Below, piece by piece: positions 56,267 through 64,000 of a DNA stretch of 64,000 nucleotides. Numbering within the stretch: position 1 is the first letter of the stretch; each line of letters begins with the position of its first letter. The position numbers were made by a program, and so were the translations under genes. The stretch is from Oceanimonas marisflavi (lineage in GTDB: Bacteria; Pseudomonadota; Gammaproteobacteria; Enterobacterales; Aeromonadaceae). Where the stretch lies: NCBI RefSeq assembly GCF_003049725.1, contig NZ_QAGM01000017.1:1-64000 (forward strand), in the 5' to 3' direction. A model generated the notes under the pieces. The model searched no databases. It was not told where the DNA came from and saw nothing but the letters and a program-made list of their open reading frames with translations.

Positions 56267-59200
56267 TCAGGGCTTGGCCATGGGGGCCGAGGCCTGATTG
56301 CGGGCGTTGATGGAGCCACCCTGGCGGCCGCTGGTGGCGATGGGTTCACGCACCAGGGGCGGGTAGTCCGGCTTCACGTAAGGCACGGCTTCCACTACCG
56401 GCGGCTTGGTCATGGGCGCAGAGGCCTTGCGGGCCGCCAGGTAACGACCGGCAGTCGCTACGGGCTTGGCTTCGGCAACGGGCGCTTCTGTTTTCGGCTC
56501 GGGCTTGGCTTCGGCAACGGGCGCTTCTGTTTTCGGCTCGGGCTTGGCTTCAACTACCGGCGCTTCTGCCTTGGGCTCGGGCTTGGCTTCGGCAACGGGT
56601 GCTTCTGCCTTGGGCTCGGGCTTGGCTTCGGCAACGGGTGCTTCTGCCTTGGGCTCGGGCTCGGGCTTGGCTTCGGCAACGGGTGCTTCTGCTTTCGGTT
56701 CGGGCTGAGCTTCGGCCACCGGGGCTTCTGCTTTCGGCTCGGGCTGGGCTTCGGCCACCGGGGCTTCCGCTTTTGGCTCGGGCTGGGCTTCGGCCACCGG
56801 GGCTTCCGCTTTTGGCTCGGGCTGGGCTTCAGCTGCCGGAGCTTCGGGCTGCTTCACTTCCGCCGGTTTTACTTCAGCCTGAGCTTCCACCATCACTTCC
56901 GGCTGCTTCGGCTCGGGCTGAGTGGCTTGCTGTTCAGTCTCGGTCTCGCTGGCTACCCACTTGTCGGCACCCTGCTCGGCGATCAGGGCCGCAATGCTTT
57001 CTTCACGGCGGCGACGACGGCTGTCTTCATTGATGCGCTTGCGCTTGGGAGCGCGCTTGTGCGGATGGGGCTGCTCTTTGCGCTCCTCGGCCTGGGCGGT
57101 TTGCTGAGCCGGCTCGACGGTCTGATGTTCTGCCGGGGCGGGCTGGTGCTCCTGAGGGCGACCTTCGCTGTCGAGACGCACTTTTTTGCGCAGCTGACGG
57201 CGCTGGCGGCGCTCGGCCACGGCCTGCTCTTTGGCCAGCTCCTGCTGGGGTTGCTGCGGAGTCTGCTGTTGGGCGGTTACCTCGGCGGCGCGGGGAGCGT
57301 CGGCTTCACGGGCCGGCTGTTGCTGCTCCTGCTGCTGACGAGGGGCGCGCTCGGGCTGTTGCTCGCGACGGGGCTTGCGACGCTCACGACGCGGACGCTC
57401 CGGCTTTTGCTGCTCGCTGCTTTCCTGGACAGGGGCGGCCGGGGCCGGCTTCTGGCTGCGCTCTTCATCGCGGGGTTTGCGGTTACGGTTGTTACCGCGA
57501 CGATCGCCTCGCTCGCGGCGATCCCGGCGCTCGCCGGAGCGCTGGCCACGGTTGCCGCGCTCGGAGCGGGCCGGGGTCGGTTCGGCAGTGGCAGTGGTTT
57601 GAGAAGCCGCTTGCTCCGGGCCCTTGAACCAGCCGGCAATGGCGCAGAACAGCCGGCTCAGCAGGCCGGGCTGGCGTGTCTGGGGCTGGGCCTGCTGGGG
57701 GTCGGGGCGGCTCGGGGCCACCGGCGCCGGGGCCGGGGCGGAAAAGCCCTGCAGCGCCGGCTGCTCGCTTTTCGGTTTGGCCTGATGCTGGCGGGGCTGG
57801 TAAACCGGCTGCTCCACCTCGGTTTTCAGCTCATAGCTGGTCACTTCTTCCACGTCGCTGCTGCGCACCCGGGTCACGTCGAAGTGCGGGGTTTCCAGCT
57901 GCTCGTTGGGAATAATAAAGATGTCGACCTTGTAGCGGTTTTCCAGGTTGGCGATGGACTTGCGCTTTTCGTTAAGCAGATAGGCGGCCACGTCTACCGG
58001 CACCTGACCGTGGATCTGGCCGGTGTTGTCCTTGAGCGCTTCTTCTTCAATCAGGCGCAGAATGGCCAGGGCGAGGGACTCGTTGTCGCGAATGGTGCCC
58101 TGACCCAGACAGCGGGGACACACATGGGTGCTGGACTCGCCCAGCGACGGACGCAGGCGCTGACGGGACATTTCCAGCAGGCCAAAGCGGGAGATGCGGC
58201 CCAGCTGAATGCGGGCGCGGTCCTGGCGCACGGCGTCGCGCAGGCGGTTTTCCACTTCGCGCTGGTGGCGCACCGGGGTCATGTCGATAAAGTCGATCAC
58301 CACCAGGCCGCCCAGGTCGCGCAGGCGCAGCTGACGGGCGATTTCTTCCGCCGCTTCCAAGTTGGTCTGCAGTGCGGTTTCTTCAATGTCGCCGCCCTTG
58401 GTGGCGCGGGCGGAGTTGATGTCGATGGAGGTCAGTGCTTCGGTGGGATCGATGACAATGCTGCCGCCGGACGGCAGACGCACTTCCCGCTGAAACGCCG
58501 ACTCGATCTGGCTTTCAATCTGGTAGTGGCTGAACATGGGCACATCGCCCTCATACAGCTTGACCCGGTTGATGAAGTCGGGACGAACCAGCTGAATGTG
58601 CTGCTTGGCACGCTCAAATACCGTGGGGTTGTCGATCAGGATCTCGCCGATATCCCGGCGCAGATAGTCGCGAATGGCGCGCACAATCACGTTGCTTTCC
58701 TGATGGATCAGGAAAGGAGCGGGGCGGCTTTCTGCGGCCTCCTGAATGGTGGCCCAGTGGGTCTTGAGCACGTTCAGATCCCACTCCAGCTCTTCGCCGG
58801 ACTTGCCCACACCGGCGGTGCGCACAATCAGGCCCATGCCGTCGGGCAGCTTGAGGCGGGACAGGGCTTCTTTCAGCTCGGTGCGCTCGTCACCCTCAAT
58901 GCGGCGGGAAATGCCACCGGCGCGGGGGTTGTTGGGCATGAGCACCAGATAGGAGCCGGCCAGACTGATAAAGGTGGTGAGGGCCGCGCCCTTGTTGCCA
59001 CGCTCTTCTTTATCAATCTGAACGATGACTTCCTGACCTTCCTTGACCACTTCCTTGATATTGGGGCGGCCCTGATAGGTGTAACCGGCGGGAAAGTAGT
59101 TGCGGGCAATTTCCTTGAGGGGCAGAAAGCCGTGGCGCTCGGCGCCGTAGTCGACAAAGGCGGCTTCCAGGCTGGGTTCTACCCGGGTGATTTTGCCTTT

Positions 59201-59326
59201 GTAGATGTTGGCTTTTTTCTGTTCGTGGCCGGGGCTTTCAATATCGAGATCATACAGTCTTTGCCCGTCCACCAGGGCAACGCGCAACTCCTCTTCCTGG
59301 GTTGCGTTAATCAGCATTCTTTTCAT
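56267..59326 (-). CDS. rne: ribonuclease E
   Basis: Essential endoribonuclease of 1019 residues and scaffold of the RNA degradosome. The catalytic half has the S1 domain (~35-120; [20 protein letters not shown]), the DNase-I-like domain with catalytic Asp in [14 protein letters not shown] and VVIDFIDM (~300-350), and the zinc link CPRCLGQG near residue 405. The C-terminal half is disordered, with Arg-rich RNA-binding stretches (~590-700) and nine Pro/Glu/Ala repeats (~830-950). A conserved tail ends ASAPMAKP. It is divergent from rluC, as in E. coli. Confidence 0.96.
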   Translation of the reverse strand: MKRMLINATQEEELRVALVDGQRLYDLDIESPGHEQKKANIYKGKITRVEPSLEAAFVDYGAERHGFLPLKEIARNYFPAGYTYQGRPNIKEVVKEGQEVIVQIDKEERGNKGAALTTFISLAGSYLVLMPNNPRAGGISRRIEGDERTELKEALSRLKLPDGMGLIVRTAGVGKSGEELEWDLNVLKTHWATIQEAAESRPAPFLIHQESNVIVRAIRDYLRRDIGEILIDNPTVFERAKQHIQLVRPDFINRVKLYEGDVPMFSHYQIESQIESAFQREVRLPSGGSIVIDPTEALTSIDINSARATKGGDIEETALQTNLEAAEEIARQLRLRDLGGLVVIDFIDMTPVRHQREVENRLRDAVRQDRARIQLGRISRFGLLEMSRQRLRPSLGESSTHVCPRCLGQGTIRDNESLALAILRLIEEEALKDNTGQIHGQVPVDVAAYLLNEKRKSIANLENRYKVDIFIIPNEQLETPHFDVTRVRSSDVEEVTSYELKTEVEQPVYQPRQHQAKPKSEQPALQGFSAPAPAPVAPSRPDPQQAQPQTRQPGLLSRLFCAIAGWFKGPEQAASQTTATAEPTPARSERGNRGQRSGERRDRRERGDRRGNNRNRKPRDEERSQKPAPAAPVQESSEQQKPERPRRERRKPRREQQPERAPRQQQEQQQPAREADAPRAAEVTAQQQTPQQPQQELAKEQAVAERRQRRQLRKKVRLDSEGRPQEHQPAPAEHQTVEPAQQTAQAEERKEQPHPHKRAPKRKRINEDSRRRRREESIAALIAEQGADKWVASETETEQQATQPEPKQPEVMVEAQAEVKPAEVKQPEAPAAEAQPEPKAEAPVAEAQPEPKAEAPVAEAQPEPKAEAPVAEAQPEPKAEAPVAEAKPEPEPKAEAPVAEAKPEPKAEAPVAEAKPEPKAEAPVVEAKPEPKTEAPVAEAKPEPKTEAPVAEAKPVATAGRYLAARKASAPMTKPPVVEAVPYVKPDYPPLVREPIATSGRQGGSINARNQASAPMAKP
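56463..56830. repeat. tandem ~39-bp minisatellite in rne
   Basis: Nine consecutive units on the minus strand encode [13 protein letters not shown] or [13 protein letters not shown]; one unit has an extra PE pair and two have T for A. DNA copies are nearly identical, so recent expansion is likely. Confidence 0.92.
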
Positions 59327-59665
59327 TGAGTACTCTTTATTTATATGTTTTTACTGTTTTTTTACAGTGTTCGCGTTACCCGGAGTGACCATTCGGCTCC
59401 GACTGACACCGGCCTCGAGTCTGTCAGCGTAGTCATTACAGCCTCCCGGCTGGCTACGCATGAGGCGCATTTTTCAGGTGTGTATCACGTCATAAGGGAG
59501 CGAAGCCCAAAGGTCGCGAACCAAACGGTTATACCGGGGTTTGGGTGTGTGTCTCCCCAACCGGGAAGACACGAAAAACTCACGCATTATCACACTTTAC
59601 CCACAGCCTTAGCAAGGCACCATTTTTGCAGCAAAAACACCGGCTTCGGTGGTAGAATCCCGGCC
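59327..59665 (-). promoter_or_regulatory. rne promoter and long 5' leader (339-bp divergent region)
   Basis: On the minus strand TTGCTA-N18-GATAAT at 59586-59615, with extended -10 TGTGATAAT, would start the rne mRNA near 59579, leaving a leader of about 250 nt. Long structured rne leaders mediate autoregulation in enterobacteria, and this one has several potential stems, including ACTGT/ACAGT just before the start. No gene is seen in the gap. Confidence 0.55.
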
Positions 59666-60616
59666 ATGAAACAAGACCATCAAAGCGTGCGGCTGCTCAC
59701 CATAGAGGCTGAGCATGAAGGGCAGCGCATCGACAACTTTTTACGGACTCAGCTCAAAGGCGTTCCCAAAAGCCTGATTTATCGTATTTTGCGCAAGGGT
59801 GAGGTTAGGGTTAACAAAAAGCGCATTAAACCGGAATACAAGCTGCTGGCCGGCGACGTGATCCGCGTGCCGCCGGTGCGGGTGGCCGAGCGCGAAGAGG
59901 TGTTGCCCTCGGCGAAGCTCGACAGCGTGCAGGGGCTGGAAAGCGCCATCCTCTATGAAGACGACGCTCTGCTGGTGCTTAACAAGCCCTCGGGCATGGC
60001 GGTGCATGGCGGCAGTGGCCTCAGCTTTGGCGTGATTGAAGGGCTGCGCTCGCTGCGGCCCCAGGCGCGTTTTCTGGAGCTGGTGCACCGGCTGGACCGG
60101 GACACCTCCGGCATTCTGCTGGTGGCGAAAAAACGCAGCATGCTGCGCAGCCTGCACGAGCAGCTGCGGGAAAAAACCATGGACAAGCACTATCTGGCGC
60201 TGGTGCGCGGCCAGTGGCAGCCCCATCAGAAGGTGGTGAAGGCGCCGCTGAAGAAAAACGAGCTGGCCTCGGGAGAGCGCATTGTAAAAGTGGATCGGGA
60301 AGGCAAGCCCTCGGAAACCCGCTTTCGTATTGTGCAGAAGTTTGCCGGCGCCACTTTGGTGGAGTGCAGCCCGGTCACCGGCCGCACCCACCAGATAAGG
60401 GTGCATACCCTGCATGCGGGTCATCCCATTGCCGGGGACGATAAATACGGTGATCGCCAGTTTGATGAAGCCATGCGCAGCCAGGGGCTGGGTCGCCTGT
60501 TCCTGCACGCCTGCCGCATTCGTTTTTATCACCCCGGCAAGGAGGAAACCATGACCCTGGAAGCGCCCCTGGAGCCGGCCCTGAAAAAACTGCTGACGAG
60601 AATGGCGACCTCATGA
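59666..60616 (+). CDS. rluC: 23S rRNA pseudouridine synthase C
   Basis: RluC, 316 residues, forms pseudouridines 955, 2504 and 2580 of 23S rRNA (E. coli numbering). An S4 domain (~20-80) contains [20 protein letters not shown] and [13 protein letters not shown], and the catalytic Asp is in [13 protein letters not shown] near residue 144. ATG 59666 has no ribosome site, and an extended -10 (TGGTAGAAT) ends 7 bp upstream, so the mRNA may be leaderless. The frame open to 59345 is not supported. The stop overlaps the next gene by ATGA. Confidence 0.94.
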   Translation: MKQDHQSVRLLTIEAEHEGQRIDNFLRTQLKGVPKSLIYRILRKGEVRVNKKRIKPEYKLLAGDVIRVPPVRVAEREEVLPSAKLDSVQGLESAILYEDDALLVLNKPSGMAVHGGSGLSFGVIEGLRSLRPQARFLELVHRLDRDTSGILLVAKKRSMLRSLHEQLREKTMDKHYLALVRGQWQPHQKVVKAPLKKNELASGERIVKVDREGKPSETRFRIVQKFAGATLVECSPVTGRTHQIRVHTLHAGHPIAGDDKYGDRQFDEAMRSQGLGRLFLHACRIRFYHPGKEETMTLEAPLEPALKKLLTRMATS

Positions 60617-61563
60617 AGTATGAGCTGGTGATTTTTGACTGGGACGGCACCCTGATGGACTCGGTGGCGCGCATTGTGTCCTGCATGCAGGCGGCGGCCA
60701 CCGACTGCCACCTGCCGGTGCCCACGCCTGAAGCGGTGCGTCATATTATCGGCCTCAGCCTGTACAAGGCGTTTCCGGTATTGTTTGGCGAGCTGTCGCC
60801 GAAAGACAGTGACGCCCTGCTGCTGGCCTACCGTCGTCATTACCTGGAAGTGAACACCACGCCCTCGCCGCTGTTTGCGGGGGCCGCCGATACCCTGACC
60901 GGTCTGCACCAGACCGGCTACCGGCTGGCGGTGGCCACCGGCAAGCAGCGGGTGGGGCTGGATCGGGTGCTGGATGAAACCGGCCTCGGCCATTTGTTTC
61001 ATGCCCTGCGGGGCGCCGATCAGGCCCGCTCCAAGCCGGATCCGCTGATGCTGGCCCAGATCGCGGCCGTCCATGCGTTCAAAGAGGCTGATGCCAAGGC
61101 CTTCGCACTTGAAGGCGCCGGCGCAGTCCAGGGCCGGCTCTTTTTCCAGGTAGCGGTCAATCTGGGCGGGCGTGAGCGGGCGAAAGTGCACATGAAAGGG
61201 CTCCACCAGTGCCGCGGTGCGGCCGGTGGCAATATCGTGCAGGCACAGGCCGGTATAAAAGGAGACCCGTTTGCCGGCGGCGGCCAGCAGTTGCTCCCGG
61301 GCCTTTTCAATGGTGCCGGGCTTGCCCAGCAATTTGTCGCCGTTCACACAGACCTGATCCGAGCCAATCACCAGCCCTTGCCGATAGTGGCTGGCCACCG
61401 CCGCCGCCTTTTGTTGTGCCAGGCGCAGGGCCAGGGCCTCGCCGGTTTCACCGGGCAGGGGGGCTTCGTCTATGTGCGGGCTGTGACAGTCAAAGGTCAG
61501 CCCCAGGCGGGCCAGCAGGGCGCGGCGATAGGGAGAGGAAGAGGCGAGGATCAGGGGCGGCAT
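60529..61563 (-). CDS. Maf/YceF-type nucleotide pyrophosphatase, C-terminus lost
   Basis: Family members hydrolyse modified nucleotides (YceF acts on m7GTP). Residues 1-168 are collinear with Maf: [26 protein letters not shown] with the catalytic Asp at 69, [12 protein letters not shown], and [20 protein letters not shown]. After GRD168 (near 61060) the expected ~25 residues (NTLIGLPLI... type) are missing, and the frame instead runs antisense through the HAD gene to 60529, giving 344 residues. The catalytic part is intact, but folding of the chimera is doubtful. ATG 61563 is the family start. Confidence 0.72.
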   Translation of the reverse strand: MPPLILASSSPYRRALLARLGLTFDCHSPHIDEAPLPGETGEALALRLAQQKAAAVASHYRQGLVIGSDQVCVNGDKLLGKPGTIEKAREQLLAAAGKRVSFYTGLCLHDIATGRTAALVEPFHVHFRPLTPAQIDRYLEKEPALDCAGAFKCEGLGISLFERMDGRDLGQHQRIRLGAGLIGAPQGMKQMAEAGFIQHPIQPHPLLAGGHRQPVAGLVQTGQGIGGPRKQRRGRGVHFQVMTTVGQQQGVTVFRRQLAKQYRKRLVQAEADNMTHRFRRGHRQVAVGGRRLHAGHNARHRVHQGAVPVKNHQLILHEVAILVSSFFRAGSRGASRVMVSSLPG

Positions 61564-61581
61564 GGCTGCACTCCGCAGTAA
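60613..61581 (+). pseudogene. HAD-IA hydrolase gene truncated near residue 150
   Basis: The sequence is collinear with Gph-like HAD phosphatases up to about residue 149: nucleophile [10 protein letters not shown] (Asp9, Asp11), motif II VATGK and motif [12 protein letters not shown]. From 61060 the frame continues antisense through maf, so motif IV (GDT/SxxD, metal binding) and the last ~70 residues are gone. Without those acidic residues activity is unlikely. It is coupled to rluC (ATGA), the usual place for this gene. Confidence 0.78.
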
Positions 61582-61659
61582 AATAAGGAAAGCGCCGATT
61601 CTAGCCTCGCCGGGACCGGTAAGACAAATCACGGCCGGGGTGATGGCCACATTTTCCCT

Positions 61660-61686
61660 TTGACTCCGGGGGAGTGGCGCTATAAT
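61660..61686 (+). promoter_or_regulatory. promoter for yceD-rpmF-plsX-fabH
   Basis: TTGACT, a 15-bp spacer and a perfect TATAAT end 11 bp before the yceD ATG. The expected start site near 61693 leaves a leader of only about five bases. The short spacer is the only weak point. Confidence 0.7.
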
Positions 61687-61697
61687 ATGCGCGCCTT

Positions 61698-62219
61698 ATG
61701 GAAAAGGTAAAGTTGCCCATCAAGGTAGACCCCGCTCGCTGCGCCACCAAACGCCTGGATTATCAGGGTGTTTATGCCGCAGACCTGATGCCCAGACTGG
61801 CGGAGTCGACCCAAGGTATCCATGGTGATATCGACACATCTCTGAGCTTTGGCACCGATGCCCAAGGGCTTCGTGTGATGACGGGTCATGCCCGCGCACA
61901 GGTGGCCCTTCAGTGCCAGCGCTGTAACGAGGTGTTCGACACCACCATAGAGTCCGAGTTTACGTACACGCCTTTGCGTGAAGACGCCGAGGCGCCGGAA
62001 TTGCCGGAAGCGTACGAGACGTTCGAGGCAGATGAATTCGGGGAAGTCAACCTGGTCGAGATCATTGAGGATGAACTCATTCTCGCTCTGCCGCTGGTGC
62101 CGGCTCATGAAAATGAGCACTGTGCCGAAGGCAGGTATGATCTGAGTTATGGCGACATTCCCGAAGCCGAAGAGCGTCCGAATCCTTTCGCGATTCTGGA
62201 AGAATTAAAACGCAAGTAA
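61698..62219 (+). CDS. yceD: YceD (DUF177), 23S rRNA accumulation protein
   Basis: The 173-residue protein is of the DUF177 family, needed for normal 23S rRNA levels in bacteria and plastids. [20 protein letters not shown] at the start, the CQRC pair near residue 74, [20 protein letters not shown] and the final [14 protein letters not shown] match E. coli YceD. It sits upstream of rpmF as in nearly all gammaproteobacteria. No ribosome site is visible, in line with a near-leaderless mRNA. Confidence 0.93.
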   Translation: MEKVKLPIKVDPARCATKRLDYQGVYAADLMPRLAESTQGIHGDIDTSLSFGTDAQGLRVMTGHARAQVALQCQRCNEVFDTTIESEFTYTPLREDAEAPELPEAYETFEADEFGEVNLVEIIEDELILALPLVPAHENEHCAEGRYDLSYGDIPEAEERPNPFAILEELKRK

Positions 62220-62239
62220 CTGATTTAGGAGTAGGTCAA

Positions 62240-62410
62240 ATGGCCGTACAACAGAACCGTAAAACCCGTTCCAAGCGTGGTATGCGTCGTTCACACGATG
62301 CCCTGAGCACTGCCAACCTGTCTGTAGACCAGACCACTGGCGAAACTCATCGTCGTCACCACGTGACTGCCGATGGTTTCTACCGTGGCCAGAAGGTAAT
62401 CGCCAAGTAA
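62240..62410 (+). CDS. rpmF: 50S ribosomal protein L32
   Basis: The 56-residue basic ribosomal protein begins [20 protein letters not shown] and ends [10 protein letters not shown], near-identical in pattern to E. coli L32. TTAGGAG precedes ATG 62240. It lies 20 bp after yceD and 10 bp before plsX in one operon. Confidence 0.97.
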   Translation: MAVQQNRKTRSKRGMRRSHDALSTANLSVDQTTGETHRRHHVTADGFYRGQKVIAK

Positions 62411-62420
62411 GGGTTGCCTT

Positions 62421-63431
62421 TTGCCGCAGCTGACCGTTGCGCTTGATATGATGGGGGGCGATTTCGGCCCTTCAGTTACAGTGCCTGCCGCCGCGCAGGC
62501 ACTGTCGCTTCTGCCCGGCCTCAAGCTGATGTTGTTCGGATCCCGGACAGCGCTTTCTCCCTGGCTTGAACGCCACCATCTGAGCTCCCATCCCCGAGTG
62601 CAGGTGCACTATTGCGCCCAGCAGGTCACCAATGAGCACAAGGCCGGTTACGCCCTGCGTCACCTGGCAGACTCGTCCATGGGTCGGGCCCTTGAGGCCC
62701 TGGCCAGGGGCGAGGCTCAGGCCTGTGTGAGTGGTGGCAATACCGGCGCCCTGATGGCCCTGGCCCTGCGGGTGGTGCACACCCTGCCGGGGGTGGCCCG
62801 GCCGGCGTTGATCACCCGTTTGCCCCAGGCCGGCGGCGGCCATGCGCTGCTGCTCGATCTGGGGGCCAATGTCAGCTGCGATGCCGCTCAGCTGGTGCAG
62901 TTCGCCCAGATGGGCGATGCGGTGGCGCGGCACGTGCTGTCGGAGCCGCGCCCTCGTGTGGCGCTGCTCAATGTGGGCGCCGAAGCCAACAAGGGCAACG
63001 ACGCCGTGCGCCAGGCGGCCCGCCGTCTGAAAGCGCTGCCCGAGCTGAACTATACCGGCTATGTGGAAGGGGATGGTCTGTTTGCCGGCAAGGCTGATGT
63101 CATCGTCTGTGACGGCTTTGTCGGCAATGTGGCGCTCAAAACCAGCGAGGGTGTGGCCCGGCTGCTGCTGGGGGCGGGTAAAAAGCGGGGCTTCTGGTGG
63201 AAACTGCTCGCCTTCTGGGTAAAACGGCGGCTTTCTCATCTGAACCCGGATCAGTATAATGGCGCCAGTCTGATAGGATTACGTTCCAGTGTGGTCAAAA
63301 GCCACGGGAGCGCAGGATCACCCGCCTTCTTGAATGCGATTCTGCAGGCCGTCGCCGAAACCGAGCATCAGTTGCCTGCGAAAATCGCGCATCTTTTTGA
63401 TACTGCCCCTCAGGACAGTCACGCAAGATAA
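62421..63431 (+). CDS. plsX: phosphate acyltransferase PlsX
   Basis: PlsX, 336 residues, makes acyl-phosphate from acyl-ACP for phospholipid synthesis at the membrane surface. [20 protein letters not shown] at the start, [19 protein letters not shown] and [20 protein letters not shown] are clear. The start is TTG 62421 with AAGGG 7 nt upstream; no ATG exists at the family start position. It is followed 5 bp later by fabH. Confidence 0.94.
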   Translation: MPQLTVALDMMGGDFGPSVTVPAAAQALSLLPGLKLMLFGSRTALSPWLERHHLSSHPRVQVHYCAQQVTNEHKAGYALRHLADSSMGRALEALARGEAQACVSGGNTGALMALALRVVHTLPGVARPALITRLPQAGGGHALLLDLGANVSCDAAQLVQFAQMGDAVARHVLSEPRPRVALLNVGAEANKGNDAVRQAARRLKALPELNYTGYVEGDGLFAGKADVIVCDGFVGNVALKTSEGVARLLLGAGKKRGFWWKLLAFWVKRRLSHLNPDQYNGASLIGLRSSVVKSHGSAGSPAFLNAILQAVAETEHQLPAKIAHLFDTAPQDSHAR

Positions 63432-63436
63432 CGCCT

Positions 63437-64000
63437 ATGAACAGTAAAATTTTGGGAACCGGCAGCTACCTGCCACAGGATGTGCGTACCAACGCCGACC
63501 TGGAACGCATGGTTGAAACCAGCGACCAGTGGATTGTAGAGCGCACCGGCATTCGCGAGCGCCGCATTGCCGGTGCCGAAGAAACCGTGGCCACCATGTC
63601 TTATGGCGCCGCCCTGCGCGCCCTGGACGCCGCCGGCATCGACGCCGGCCAGCTCGACATGATAGTGCTGGCCACCACCAGCGCCGACAATGCCTTTCCG
63701 GCCGCCGCCTGCCAAGTGCAGGCCATGCTTAACGTGCCCGGCATTCCGGCCTTTGACCTGGCCGCCGCCTGCGCCGGCTTCAGCTACGCCCTGAGCGTGG
63801 CGGATCAGTTTATCAAGAGCGGCCAGGCCCGCCATGTGCTGGTGATCGGCGCCGATGCGCTGTCGCGCATGTGCAAGCCGGACGATCGCTCCACCATTAT
63901 TCTCTTTGGCGACGGCGCCGGCGCCGTGGTGCTGGGTGCCAGCGAAGAGCCGGGCATTCTGTCCACCCATCTGCATGCCGACGGCGCCTATGGCGAGCTG
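63437..64000 (+). CDS. fabH: beta-ketoacyl-ACP synthase III (5' part)
   Basis: FabH starts fatty-acid synthesis by condensing acetyl-CoA with malonyl-ACP. The 188 residues visible include [17 protein letters not shown] near residue 30, the active Cys in [13 protein letters not shown] (Cys112) and [13 protein letters not shown]. His and Asn of the triad lie beyond the window edge. ATG 63437 is 5 bp after plsX. Confidence 0.96.
   Translation, partial: MNSKILGTGSYLPQDVRTNADLERMVETSDQWIVERTGIRERRIAGAEETVATMSYGAALRALDAAGIDAGQLDMIVLATTSADNAFPAAACQVQAMLNVPGIPAFDLAAACAGFSYALSVADQFIKSGQARHVLVIGADALSRMCKPDDRSTIILFGDGAGAVVLGASEEPGILSTHLHADGAYGEL

Noticed and set aside
56258-59329. 1023-codon + strand frame covering rne
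   Set aside because: Exact antisense of RNase E; the repeated Phe/Gly/Leu pattern comes from the Pro/Glu/Ala repeats read backwards.

Overview
The window looks like a chromosomal segment of a GC-rich marine gammaproteobacterium, most likely Aeromonadales (Oceanimonas/Oceanisphaera/Zobellella-like). This rests on gene content and order: an MSHA pilus locus, the rne<>rluC divergent pair, yceD-rpmF-plsX-fabH, selD-selU, and LpxM, FumA and SdaA of enterobacterial/vibrio type. It is inference, because no rRNA or other marker gene is present. Almost all of the segment is ordinary chromosome. No phage, insertion sequence, CRISPR array, tRNA or rRNA gene was seen.

Layout. 0.1-8 kb: housekeeping genes (nagD, mtgA, an adenine deaminase, a TauE/SafE exporter, lpxM, a DUF3025 protein, a secreted retropepsin-like protein) and a two-subunit NSS transporter whose 32-residue small subunit is easily missed. 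8.5-14 kb: a DUF1127 protein, a large hybrid sensor kinase, dadA behind a perfect CRP-type palindrome, and an AEC transporter. 14.1-28.2 kb: a collinear MSHA type IV pilus locus (mshI, a pilN-like gene, mshJ, K, L, N, E, G, A, C, D, O, P, Q) with no mshM, mshF or second pilin. Its last gene, mshQ, is visibly AT-richer than the rest. A PAS-(degenerate GGDEF)-EAL protein follows; MshE carries the N-terminal domain that binds c-di-GMP in its family, so the two may be linked.

30-43 kb: mepA-glpK-glpD joined by 4-bp overlaps, then selD-selU-gloC, rlmI, acylphosphatase, class I fumarase and pabB-nudL. 43-51 kb: sdaA, metG, apbC, dcd and an AsmA protein. The gaps in this half of the window are mosaics of several short dispersed repeat modules, lettered A to D here.

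51-55 kb is the most distinctive metabolic block: yghU, a divergent MetR-type regulator with a textbook TGAA-N5-TTCA box in the shared promoter region, then mesX (DUF1852) and mesD. MesX/MesD is the oxygen-dependent, folate- and cobalamin-independent methionine synthase system of aerobic bacteria.

55-64 kb: a low-molecular-weight phosphatase, a small membrane protein, rne, rluC and the yceD-rpmF-plsX-fabH fatty-acid/ribosome cluster (fabH runs off the end). Between rluC and yceD a HAD hydrolase gene and a convergent maf gene have both lost their 3' ends at the same point, near 61060. This looks like a deletion that fused the two genes tail to tail, or an assembly collapse.
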